Shown in pieces: positions 51,246 to 59,268 of a DNA stretch of 60,697 bases. A program made the translations under genes and the position numbers. This DNA comes from Planctomycetota bacterium. Lineage in GTDB: Bacteria > Planctomycetota > UBA1135 > GCA-002686595. Below the pieces are notes generated by a model. It saw only the letters and a list, made by a program, of their open reading frames with translations. It made no database searches and was not told the DNA's origin. Where the stretch lies: assembly GCA_002720975.1 (NCBI GenBank), contig PBIX01000094.1, positions 1-60,697 of the forward strand. The letters are read 5' to 3'. The first letter of the stretch is position 1, and each line of letters opens with the position of its first letter.

Positions 51246-52258
51246 GTCGTCCCACCCACGCTGGCGTTCATGCAGTGCTTGCCCTTGCTCTTCTGAGCGC
51301 GTGTATCAGTGCACCCCAAGCGGATCCCGCACAGATCGTGCGCGGGCCTCTGGCCACCCGCGTGCAGCATCCTCTCTCCCTGACGTTGCTCTCCATGCGC
51401 CCTCGCCGGGCTGTGATCCAAGAGGAGGGATCGTTGGGGACGTCACTCGATCTCGCCTACAGCTCCATCCACGAAGTCATGACACTGGGGCCTCAGAGTG
51501 TGCACTTCGATGGAGAGACAGCACGCTCGAGTGTTCGCCTGAGGCGTGGAATCGGGAACGGCTGGGACGTGGAGAGCGAGGCTTCGGTCCTCTTTGGAAG
51601 TAGCGGTTTTTTGGACGCCTTCATCGAGGGCTTTCACGAGTTCTTCGGGTTTCCAGACGCCGGCCGGCCACTGCTGGAGCGCAATCAGTATCGGATGCGT
51701 CTGCGTTACCATGGCCAGCGCGTCTACGATCTGGTGGAAGATGAGTACGGCTTCGGGGATGTACCGGTCATCTTCACCAAACAGCTGCAGGCAGAGAGCG
51801 ATCAGGGGCCCGGCGTGGCCTTGCGGTTCGGGTTGGAGTTCCCAACCGGTTCCGCGGAGCGCGGGTTCGGAAACGGCGAATTAGACTTCGGTCTGGGTAC
51901 CCTCTTTGAGAGTAGTGCTGGGCGTTGGACGGTCACAGGGGCGTTGGACTTCATTGCCCCCGGTAGACCTGAGGCTTTTGAGCACGCCGGGCTCTCACTT
52001 GACTCCGTCTATTCGGTTCAGGCGGGCCTTGAGTTCCGTTGGTCCGATAGCCTGTCTCTGCTTACCCAGCTGGCTTATGTCTCGCCCTACACGCAGGACT
52101 ATCCGATGGAGGAATTCAGCAGCGAGATGATTGACTTTGCCCTGGGATGCGCCTGGCAGCGGAAGTCGACGATCCTGCACTTCGCCATACTGGAAGATCT
52201 CGAGGCCAGGCAGGGCCCGGACTTCGGCATTCAGATGGGTGCGAGCTGGGGGTTCTGA
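51242..52258 (+). CDS. DUF3187-like outer-membrane beta barrel
   Basis: A 338-residue protein with a signal or lipoprotein start (LALALLSACIS, TTG start) and a beta-rich body. Alternating hydrophobic strands, HEFFGFPDAGRPLLERNQYRMRL and GLEFPTGSAERGFGNGELDFGLG match DUF3187-type barrels, and the last residue is Phe (GASWGF), the usual signature for outer-membrane insertion. Coupled to miaE by overlap. Function unknown; likely in the outer membrane. Confidence 0.75.
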   Translation: MSRPTHAGVHAVLALALLSACISAPQADPAQIVRGPLATRVQHPLSLTLLSMRPRRAVIQEEGSLGTSLDLAYSSIHEVMTLGPQSVHFDGETARSSVRLRRGIGNGWDVESEASVLFGSSGFLDAFIEGFHEFFGFPDAGRPLLERNQYRMRLRYHGQRVYDLVEDEYGFGDVPVIFTKQLQAESDQGPGVALRFGLEFPTGSAERGFGNGELDFGLGTLFESSAGRWTVTGALDFIAPGRPEAFEHAGLSLDSVYSVQAGLEFRWSDSLSLLTQLAYVSPYTQDYPMEEFSSEMIDFALGCAWQRKSTILHFAILEDLEARQGPDFGIQMGASWGF

Positions 52259-52273
52259 GGGAGCCCGCGGAGG

Positions 52274-52840
52274 TTACTCGTCCTTGTCTTTCCGGAGGGC
52301 ATCGTTGAGCTCCTCTACGTTCTGCAGTAACTCGGCCAGAGGCGGGATGCCCATGGACCGACGCTCGACGTCGGATGTCAGGGGATCCACCGGGTAGAGT
52401 TTCCAGCGCTGATGGACCGGCTCGAATATGTACTGGGTCCCGTACCGCTGTGGACGGGCTTGGGCGACGAGCAACTTGTCAGCGGCCTCGGCTTGTACGG
52501 TGAACCCGCGCTCTTCCCCGAGTTCCGCAGCCATCAGGGCTAGCTCGCTGGCTAGATCAAGATCCTTGGGGGCGTCTGAAGTCACCAGGGCGGCTGAGGC
52601 CCAGAGGAAATCGTCGGCGCTGACCAGGGTTCCGTTCGCATGCCACTCATGCACGAGCTGATAGCGTTCGGTCTGCCGGGCGAGGGCTTCGCGGTTCATG
52701 CCGCCGCCCGAGCGGAAGTCGTCCAGGACTTCGGCGTGCAGTTCCTGAGGCGTTTCAGGCGGAATCTGGCAGCCAGAACACACGAGCGTCAGTAGGCAGA
52801 CCGAAGCGGCTACGACTTGAATGGGGAGATGAGCGCGCAT
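52274..52840 (-). CDS. DUF6624-like lipoprotein
   Basis: A 188-residue protein with a lipoprotein signal (VCLLTLVCSGC; Cys24). The body contains LASELALMAAELGEERGFTVQAEAADKLL and QRYGTQYIFE, with VERRSMGIPPLAELLQ near the end; this combination (QRYGTQ, then LYPVDPL, then RR-x-GIPPL) is characteristic of DUF6624 proteins, for which no function is established. It is the last gene of the reverse-strand group, separated by about 100 bases from the Smr gene and convergent with the DUF3187-like gene. Confidence 0.7.
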   Translation of the reverse strand: MRAHLPIQVVAASVCLLTLVCSGCQIPPETPQELHAEVLDDFRSGGGMNREALARQTERYQLVHEWHANGTLVSADDFLWASAALVTSDAPKDLDLASELALMAAELGEERGFTVQAEAADKLLVAQARPQRYGTQYIFEPVHQRWKLYPVDPLTSDVERRSMGIPPLAELLQNVEELNDALRKDKDE

Positions 52841-52941
52841 GGTGGGAGAGTGTGGGGTGAAGAGGTCTCAGCCATGTTGGGCTCCGGTCAACGGGCGTCA
52901 ACCCCGGAGGGACCAAACCAGGTTGCTTGGCGCTCAGGCCG

Positions 52942-53241
52942 TCAGTCAGCTTCTTCCCGAATGGTGATCTGTACCAGTAGCGAGCCGTGATCGCGGGCCC
53001 ATTGAACGTCGGACACACTCGCCACACGCCGCCCCTCGGTCTGGAGCCAGCTCTCCACCGCAGGTCCCAGGACCGAGACTCCATCGTGTGTATGCCCACC
53101 CCGGCCTGTGATGATTCTCACCTTGCAACTCATGCGTCCTGCACGGATCTGCAGCAGGCGTTGGTGGGTTTCACGAACCGCCTGATCCCCGGTCATTCCG
53201 TGCAGGTCGATTTCGTACGAGGGTTGCTCGGGAGGGGCCAC
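52942..53241 (-). CDS. Stand-alone Smr-domain protein
   Basis: A 99-residue Smr (small MutS-related) domain. EIDLHGMTGDQAV carries the conserved DLHG motif and IITGRGGHT the second family motif; the C-terminal segment VSDVQWARDHGSLLVQI completes the fold. Such domains are nucleases acting on nucleic acid, at the end of MutS2 proteins or alone. GTG start. Nine bases separate it from the FKBP gene upstream, so it is cotranscribed with the AtuA group. Confidence 0.9.
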   Translation of the reverse strand: MAPPEQPSYEIDLHGMTGDQAVRETHQRLLQIRAGRMSCKVRIITGRGGHTHDGVSVLGPAVESWLQTEGRRVASVSDVQWARDHGSLLVQITIREEAD

Positions 53242-53250
53242 AGGCCAAGC

Positions 53251-53688
53251 CTAGTTCGCGACGGAGACCAATTCGATAGCGAAGTGGATCGCGGCCTCAG
53301 GGGGCACCCTGCCCGGGATGCCCTGTGCACCGAAGGCCTGGTCAGGGGGCAGGAGCATGGAGCGCTTCCCGCCAGGCCTCATGCCGGTGATGCCCTCGCG
53401 CAGGCCTGACACGGGTGGGGTGCTCAGTAGAAAGGTCATGGGCACTCCACGATCCAAGGTTGAGTCTACCGGTGTTCCATCCTGCAATTGGGCGACGTAG
53501 TGGATGGTTACCGTGTCTTCTTCGGTCACCGGTTCCCCGCTGCCGGTAGAGGTGTCTTCCCACTGGACGCCCCCGGCGGTGATACCGCTGTCGTATTGAA
53601 TCTCAATGGGGTTCCCCTGCAGGAGGGCGCAGGAGCTCAAGCCGGCCAGCGCGATGCATGCACCCAGTAGCGCACGGAGGTGAATCAC
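53251..53688 (-). CDS. FKBP-type peptidyl-prolyl isomerase, lipoprotein
   Basis: A 145-residue FKBP-domain protein. The signal [12 protein letters not shown] suggests a lipoprotein (Cys near residue 20). The FKBP fold is seen in [58 protein letters not shown] and [16 protein letters not shown]; active-site residues Tyr, Phe and Trp-equivalents are partly as in bacterial FkpA-like proteins. It catalyses proline isomerisation, probably in the periplasm. GTG start overlapping the Pta stop (GTGA). Confidence 0.92.
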   Translation of the reverse strand: MIHLRALLGACIALAGLSSCALLQGNPIEIQYDSGITAGGVQWEDTSTGSGEPVTEEDTVTIHYVAQLQDGTPVDSTLDRGVPMTFLLSTPPVSGLREGITGMRPGGKRSMLLPPDQAFGAQGIPGRVPPEAAIHFAIELVSVAN

Positions 53689-54635
53689 GGTGCGAGTAGC
53701 GTGGCAATGCATGCCACGTTCACGATGTCTTCGCTTCGGCAGCCACGGGAGAGGTCCATGAACGGACGAGCCAGCCCTTGGACCAAGGGGCCGAGAGCTG
53801 TGGCTCCCGCGAGTCTCTGGGTGAGCTTGTAGCCGATGTTCCCCGAATCAAGGTCGGGGAAGACGAGAACGTTGGCACGTCCGCCCAGGGGCGAGCGTGG
53901 GGCTTTCGACTCGGCAACCTCGGGCACGATCGCGGCGTCCACCTGCAGCTCTCCGTCAACGGTCAAGCTCGGGGCCCGCTTGCGTAGCATTTCGGTGGCC
54001 TCTCGCATCTTGTCCACCCGCGCGTGAGAGGCCGAGCCATGGGTCGAGAACGACAGCAGGGCAACGCGCGCCGCCTGCCCTGCGAGTCGCCTATGGCTCT
54101 CGGCAGAGGCCAGGGCGATGTCCACGAGTTGAGAGGCATCGGGGTCAGGTACGACACCACAGTCCGCAAAGGTGTAGACGTCCTCACCCAGCAACATCAA
54201 GAAGCACGAACTCAAGGTGGCGATGCCTTCCTCAAGCCCGATGACCTGCAGGCCCGCTCGAAGGATGTCGGCCGTGGGTGCGTCACTACCCGCCACGCCA
54301 CCGTGGCAGTCGCCACTGGCTACGAGGGCTGCGGCGAAATAGATCGGGTCCAGCATCTGCTCCCGGGCAGCCTCCAGCGTCAGGCCTTTGGCCTGTCGCC
54401 GCTCGAAGAGGCGCTCGGCGAACGAATCCAGACGTGGGTCATTCGCCGGCCTTAGGCTCTCGACTCCGGGTGGAACGCTGCCCATTCCGCGACATTCCAC
54501 AAGGACGGGCTGGCAGAGTCCTTCCGAAGCCAGCTGGGCGGCCGCCTGGACCACGCGCGGGTCCCCGGACTCGGGCAGGACCACGCGGCATTGCTTATGC
54601 CGTGCCTTCTCGTGCAGTTCCAGGATCAGGTTCAC
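53685..54635 (-). CDS. pta: Phosphate acetyl/acyltransferase (Pta family)
   Basis: A 316-residue enzyme of the phosphotransacetylase family, which interconverts acyl-CoA and acyl phosphate. Landmarks: [100 protein letters not shown]. Family lengths are about 320-340, so complete; a short CoA-binding form. GTG start overlaps the stop of the small AtuA-like gene. The acyl group may be other than acetyl given the neighbours; no acetate kinase gene is nearby. Confidence 0.9.
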   Translation of the reverse strand: MNLILELHEKARHKQCRVVLPESGDPRVVQAAAQLASEGLCQPVLVECRGMGSVPPGVESLRPANDPRLDSFAERLFERRQAKGLTLEAAREQMLDPIYFAAALVASGDCHGGVAGSDAPTADILRAGLQVIGLEEGIATLSSCFLMLLGEDVYTFADCGVVPDPDASQLVDIALASAESHRRLAGQAARVALLSFSTHGSASHARVDKMREATEMLRKRAPSLTVDGELQVDAAIVPEVAESKAPRSPLGGRANVLVFPDLDSGNIGYKLTQRLAGATALGPLVQGLARPFMDLSRGCRSEDIVNVACIATLLAP

Positions 54636-54997
54636 GACGTCCCATCCTCCCGGGGAGCAGGGGTCGCGTCCAGAACGGAATCGGGGACGTCCATGTTCAT
54701 GCGCAATAGAGCCAGCCCATGGGTCTTGCCCTGGGCATCGGTCTTCAACGAGGCCGACCCCCCGCCTCCCAGGCTGTCGCTGAGAAGGAAGTTCAGGACC
54801 CACATGTTGTCGGCGGCGTAACGTGTCACCTCGCCCGGGTTGATGGCCAGCAGGTGCTCGCGAGCAACGTCCTCGGTGAGCGCTTCCTTGAGGAAGTCAT
54901 AGGCCTCTTGGGAGCGGGCCAGGATGCCTGCATTGGAACCCTCGCCCTTGTCGCCGGAGCGCGCCTGGGCAATGCGGGAGAGAGGGACGTTGGCCAT
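54632..54997 (-). CDS. AtuA-like small ferredoxin-fold protein
   Basis: A 121-residue protein resembling the domain that follows or partners AtuA. The start [27 protein letters not shown] and the region [28 protein letters not shown] are the typical pattern (RSGDKG-x-N and the Gly-rich element). Usually it is fused to or next to the DUF1446/AtuA protein and forms a complex with it. Eleven bases downstream of AtuA and overlapping Pta. Confidence 0.85.
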   Translation of the reverse strand: MANVPLSRIAQARSGDKGEGSNAGILARSQEAYDFLKEALTEDVAREHLLAINPGEVTRYAADNMWVLNFLLSDSLGGGGSASLKTDAQGKTHGLALLRMNMDVPDSVLDATPAPREDGTS

Positions 54998-55008
54998 GGT
55001 GGTTCAGG

Positions 55009-56391
55009 TCAAGCAGAGGGTGAGGTGAACACGCTGACACGTGGTTGGATGCGGTCCTTGTTCACCAGCGCGGGCCAATAGCCGATGATCTCGGTGGCCT
55101 TGGGCCGGCCACCGGCGAAGCCGGTGACTCCCGGAGGGCCGCTGGTCACCAGGGGGACCAGCTCCGATCCAAAGCGGTCGATCACGGCGCGGTCAGGACC
55201 CTTGACGCCCATACGCAAGACGACTTCGCTCGGCTCGCCCGCTTCGGGGATAGGGATGCCCTCGTGGCAGACATTGGCCCCGACGAACTCCACCATGCGT
55301 TGGTCCTCGGAGTAGGTGAAGCCGTCATAGGCCAGACGCTCCCAGACGACCTCGGCGCACCGCTGGGCCTTGGCCAGGGCATCGGGGCCACTGACGGTCA
55401 ACTGCCCGACGGACTTCCAACCATCCTGGTAGCTCATGGAGACCTTGTAGGTGGGGGTGGCGACCGATCCACGCACACCGTCGATGCGCACCCGGTCCTG
55501 GCCTTCATCCGTGATCTCAAAACTGGTGAAGTCCGCCACCACGTCGGGGGTCAGGTAGGCCGCGGGGTTGCCCATCTCGTACGCCAGCTGGTGAACGACT
55601 GTCGAGCGGGTCACCATCCCGCCGGTGCCGGCGTGTTTGGTGACGTGGAAGGTGCCGTCGGCCTGGGCTTCGATGATGGGGTACCCGATCATGGCCATGT
55701 CCGGGACCTGTTCCCAATCGGTGAAGTTGCCGCCGGTGCACTGGGCGCCGCACTCAACGATGTGTCCCGCCACCGTTCCTGCAGCGAGCTTGTCCAGGTC
55801 GTCGGGCCCCCAACCGAACTCGTGGATCATGGGGCCGATCACCAGGCCCGGATCCGTGCCGCGTCCCGTGACGACGATCTGGGCACCCTGGTCCAGGGCT
55901 TCAGCGATGGGGAAGGCACCGAGGTACACGTTTGCGCTCGTGACCTTGTCGCGCACATCTGCCAGTGGCTGACCCGTGTCCATATTGGTGAAGGCCTCTC
56001 CTTCGTCCATCAAGCTATCGAGATCCCCAAAGATATCGTCGCCTTCCACGACGGCGACCTTGACGCCCTGCAGGCCGTGCTTGGCGATGACCTCCATGAG
56101 GGCGTCTTTACATGCGTGCGGGTTTACGCCGCCGGCGTTGGCGACCACCCGCACGTTCTTCTCCACGAGCTCGGGCAGTACGCGGTCGATGAGGCGCACG
56201 AAGTCTGTGGCGTAGCCCTTGTCGGGATCCCTGGACTTGAGCTTCTGCATGATGCTCATGGTCACCTCGGCCAGGTAGTCAAGGGTCAGGTAGTCCAAGG
56301 GCCCCTCACGCAAGAGGCGGATGGGACCCAGGATGGAGTCTCCCCAGAAGCCTTGACCGTTGGCGATGCGGACGGGTGGGCGGGAGGGCAT
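55009..56391 (-). CDS. AtuA/DUF1446-family protein
   Basis: A 460-residue protein of the AtuA (DUF1446) family, needed in other bacteria for degradation of acyclic terpenes such as citronellol, with unknown chemistry. Features: RIANGQGFWGDSILGP, LDYLTLDYLAEVTMSIM, VRVVANAGGVNPHAC, ADVRDKVTSANVYLGAFPIAEAL, VVTGRGTDPGLVIGPMIHEFGWG, and MGNPAAYLTPDVVADF. The ATG is preceded by TACACT. It heads a reverse-strand operon with its small partner, Pta, FKBP and Smr, and is divergent from an acyl-CoA ligase. A real role in isoprenoid or acyl catabolism is plausible but not shown. Confidence 0.9.
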   Translation of the reverse strand: MPSRPPVRIANGQGFWGDSILGPIRLLREGPLDYLTLDYLAEVTMSIMQKLKSRDPDKGYATDFVRLIDRVLPELVEKNVRVVANAGGVNPHACKDALMEVIAKHGLQGVKVAVVEGDDIFGDLDSLMDEGEAFTNMDTGQPLADVRDKVTSANVYLGAFPIAEALDQGAQIVVTGRGTDPGLVIGPMIHEFGWGPDDLDKLAAGTVAGHIVECGAQCTGGNFTDWEQVPDMAMIGYPIIEAQADGTFHVTKHAGTGGMVTRSTVVHQLAYEMGNPAAYLTPDVVADFTSFEITDEGQDRVRIDGVRGSVATPTYKVSMSYQDGWKSVGQLTVSGPDALAKAQRCAEVVWERLAYDGFTYSEDQRMVEFVGANVCHEGIPIPEAGEPSEVVLRMGVKGPDRAVIDRFGSELVPLVTSGPPGVTGFAGGRPKATEIIGYWPALVNKDRIQPRVSVFTSPSA

Positions 56392-56439
56392 TGGGGCGGG
56401 AGGTTGGGAGGGGGCCGAGGGATGAGCGGGACTACCGGC

Positions 56440-56445
56440 AGTGTA
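56440..56445 (-). promoter_or_regulatory. -10 hexamer TACACT of the AtuA operon
   Basis: Reverse-strand TACACT lies about 50 bases before the AtuA ATG, in the divergent region shared with the acyl-CoA ligase; TTCCAC 17 bases upstream is a poor -35. Confidence 0.35.
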
Positions 56446-56570
56446 GTCACCTCGGTGGGGGCGTGGAACAAGGCGAACCACCTTGTGCTTGGATCGTGGG
56501 GGGTGGGCGGTCAATATGTGAGGGTTGACGCGCACTCTCCTACTGCTCTCCCCCAAAAGAACGCATTCCC

Positions 56571-58262
56571 ATGGCCGATCCCCTGTGGCTTCAAAACTAC
56601 GACGCGGGCGTTCCTGCCCAAATCGACTACGACGACCTCACCCTCGACGCCATTTTCCGTCGCACGGCTGAGCGTTTTGGGGACCGGCCGGCTCTGGCAT
56701 TCCTGAACTGCGAGATGTCCTACTCGCAGTTGTCAGCCGAAGTCGATCGGGCGGCGACGGCTTTCGCGGGCTTGGGGGTTGGGCCTGGAAACAGTGTTGC
56801 CATCCAACTGCCAAACTGCCCTCAAGCGGTCATTGCATTCCTCGCGGCGCTCAGCTGCGGTGCGCGGGTCGTGATGACCAACCCGCTCTACACCCTGCGC
56901 GAGATCCAGCACCAGTGGTCGGACGCGGACTGCGTCTTGGCCGTGGTGGCGGACTTCATCTGGGATCAGACCGTGCGGCCTGCACGTGAACAGTTGACCC
57001 CCAAGCAGTACGTGATCGCGTCCATCCCCGAGTACCTGCGATTCCCCCTCAACCTGCTGGCACCCCTCAAGCTCAAGAAGGAGGACCCGCCCAAGATCGC
57101 CAAGGTCGCGCCCGAGCCCGGCGTCCATCTGTTCAAGAAGCTGGTGAGTTCCACGGAGCCCAATCCGCCTCGCCCGAGCATTGGCATGGATGACGTTGCG
57201 CTCTTGCAGTACACCGGCGGCACGACAGGACCGTCCAAGGGTGCCATGCTCACGCACCGCAACCTCTCCTCCAATGTGCAGCAGATCGATGCCTGGTTCA
57301 CGGGTGTCGAGTACGGCAAGGAGGTTCTCCTGACCTGCCTGCCCCTGTTCCACGTGTTCGGTCTGACCGTCTGCATGAGCTGGGGGCTGTGGGCCGGTGC
57401 CAAGCTGGTGCTCGTTCCCAACCCGCGTGACTTCAAGAGCCTGGTCAAGAACATCACCAAGCATCGCGTGACGCTCTTCCCCGCAGTGCCCGCCTTGTTC
57501 AATGGTCTGAACAACTTCCCGGGGATCGAGAAGCAGGACGTGAGCAGCGTGAAGTGCTGCTTCTCGGGATCCGCACCATTGGCGGATGAGGTCTTGAAGC
57601 GCTTCGAGGAATTGACAGGCTCCAAGATCGTCGAGGGTTTTGGTATGAGCGAGACCTCGCCTGTGGCTACATGCAATCCCCTCTTTGGGAAGCGCAAGGT
57701 GGGATCCGTGGGGATCCCCGTGTCCGATACTGAGGTCAAAATCGTTCTTGCAGAAGACGAGACGCAGGAAGTGGAACAGGGCCAAGAAGGTCAGCTCCTC
57801 ATTCGCGGGCCGCAGGTCATGGTGGGCTACTGGGGCCGCGAAGATGCCAGCGAGGAAGCCCTCGCCGGGGGCTGGATGCACACCGGCGATCTGGCTGTTG
57901 CGGATGAGGAGGGCTACCTGCGCATCGTTGGTCGCATGAAGGACATGATCAACGTCAACGGCATGAAGGTCTTCCCCGATGAGGTGGACGAGGTGCTCAT
58001 GTCCCACGAGGGCATTCTGGAGGCCGCTACCATCGGGTTGCCCGACTCCGAGCGGGGCGAGCGCGTGAAGTCCTACGTGGTCCTGCAGCCCGGCGCGAGC
58101 CTGGACGCGGACGCCGTCACGGCATGGTGTGCAGAGGGCCTGGCGCGCTACAAGGTGCCGCGCGAGGTGGCATTTCTCGACGAGCTACCCAAGAGCTCGG
58201 TGATGAAGATCCTGCGCCGCGAGCTGCGGGACATGGAGGAGAAGGCGGGCGGGGCCGGCTGA
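56571..58262 (+). CDS. fadD: Long-chain acyl-CoA ligase (AMP-forming)
   Basis: A 563-residue acyl-activating enzyme. The AMP-binding signature YTGGTTGPSKGAMLTHRN is near residue 212, followed by LFHVFGL, the FSGSAPLADEVLKRFEELTG region, GFGMSETSP, the hinge DLAVADEEGYLRIVGRMKDMI, and the catalytic Lys in PKSSVMKILRRELR. It activates fatty or aryl/terpenoid acids with ATP and CoA. Divergent from the AtuA operon, with about 180 bases between, so the two may serve the same catabolic pathway. Confidence 0.92.
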   Translation: MADPLWLQNYDAGVPAQIDYDDLTLDAIFRRTAERFGDRPALAFLNCEMSYSQLSAEVDRAATAFAGLGVGPGNSVAIQLPNCPQAVIAFLAALSCGARVVMTNPLYTLREIQHQWSDADCVLAVVADFIWDQTVRPAREQLTPKQYVIASIPEYLRFPLNLLAPLKLKKEDPPKIAKVAPEPGVHLFKKLVSSTEPNPPRPSIGMDDVALLQYTGGTTGPSKGAMLTHRNLSSNVQQIDAWFTGVEYGKEVLLTCLPLFHVFGLTVCMSWGLWAGAKLVLVPNPRDFKSLVKNITKHRVTLFPAVPALFNGLNNFPGIEKQDVSSVKCCFSGSAPLADEVLKRFEELTGSKIVEGFGMSETSPVATCNPLFGKRKVGSVGIPVSDTEVKIVLAEDETQEVEQGQEGQLLIRGPQVMVGYWGREDASEEALAGGWMHTGDLAVADEEGYLRIVGRMKDMINVNGMKVFPDEVDEVLMSHEGILEAATIGLPDSERGERVKSYVVLQPGASLDADAVTAWCAEGLARYKVPREVAFLDELPKSSVMKILRRELRDMEEKAGGAG

Positions 58263-58276
58263 GCCCGGGCCGGAAC

Positions 58277-59026
58277 CTACTTGCCTTTCTTGGTCTCGGG
58301 CTTCAAGACGGTCTCGGGCAGGCGCTTGATCATCCGGGCCTTCTCTTCGTTGTCCTCGATGGGGTCCATGCCCAGGTAGACGTCCTGCAGCGCCCAGGAC
58401 AGGGCCGGGGATACGATGCGGCCGGCGGACTTGCCGCGCAGGTAGGTGTCGATGCGGCCGCCGGATCCGAGGTCGAAGATGATCTCGTCCCCGTCCTTGA
58501 CCTCACCCGCATCGAAGATGGCGCGGAAGGTTGCCAGCTCCTTGGTGGCGTCCTTCATCTTCATGGTCTTAGCGGCCGTCTTGATGCGCGGTTCAAGTGA
58601 GTCATCAAAGGCCTCGGCAACGTCCTCTCCATCCACGTCGCGGTAGAACACAAGGCGCAGACTCTTCGCGAACCCATCCGAGCAGGCCGCCTTGGAGAAC
58701 TTCTCGTCGCGTGACATTTCCTTGGGGGTCTTGCCGATCCAGGGTGTGAGGGCTTTGCGAGCTGCCTTCGGCTCCACGTACCAGCCAAAGGCGTAGACCT
58801 TGGCGTTGATGAAGTACTTGTCGCGCACGCCCAGGCCTGCAAGTTCGACGACGGTGGCCTTGCTGCCCTTGGTATCCTTGTCTGCGGGGATCGTCCTGAG
58901 GACGGGAAAGGCGATCTCGGTGCGTTCTTCGATGACCTCTTTCTTGTCCGGGGCGTCCTGGGATTCCGGAGTGATGGGTTGGGGCGGGAAACCGAGCGGG
59001 GCAACCAGTAGAAGGGCCAGTGTCAT
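58277..59026 (-). CDS. Chalcone-isomerase-like domain protein
   Basis: A 249-residue exported protein with a short signal (LALLLVAPLGFP) and a fold like chalcone isomerase (CHI/fatty-acid-binding type): ELAGLGVRDKYFINAKVYAFGWYVE, KSLRLVFYRDVDGEDVAEAFDDSL and GDEIIFDLGSGGRIDTYLRGK. Bacterial members bind lipids rather than isomerise chalcone. Convergent with fadD; upstream lies a nine-C run (reverse strand) close to its start. Confidence 0.8.
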   Translation of the reverse strand: MTLALLLVAPLGFPPQPITPESQDAPDKKEVIEERTEIAFPVLRTIPADKDTKGSKATVVELAGLGVRDKYFINAKVYAFGWYVEPKAARKALTPWIGKTPKEMSRDEKFSKAACSDGFAKSLRLVFYRDVDGEDVAEAFDDSLEPRIKTAAKTMKMKDATKELATFRAIFDAGEVKDGDEIIFDLGSGGRIDTYLRGKSAGRIVSPALSWALQDVYLGMDPIEDNEEKARMIKRLPETVLKPETKKGK

Positions 59027-59268
59027 GGGAATGTCCTGTGTGCTGGGAAACAAGCGGGGGGGGGGAGTTGGGTTTACTTCATGTTGAGCCGTCCGGATAG
59101 GGTTTCTTCGGAGCGGGGTCCCGCTTGCGGAGATCATTGCCGGGCCCAGCACGTGTAGCCCGCTCCTTACTATTTCCTCTCTTGGCAACCCGATCTCTTT
59201 CGGGGACACTTGCTCCCTGGTTACCGCAAGAGACCCCGACTCTGCTTTCCCCTCTTTCGATCCTATCC

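Noticed and set aside
55045..56706. 553-codon forward frame opposite AtuA
   Set aside because: Antisense to a conserved AtuA protein and its promoter region; no motif.
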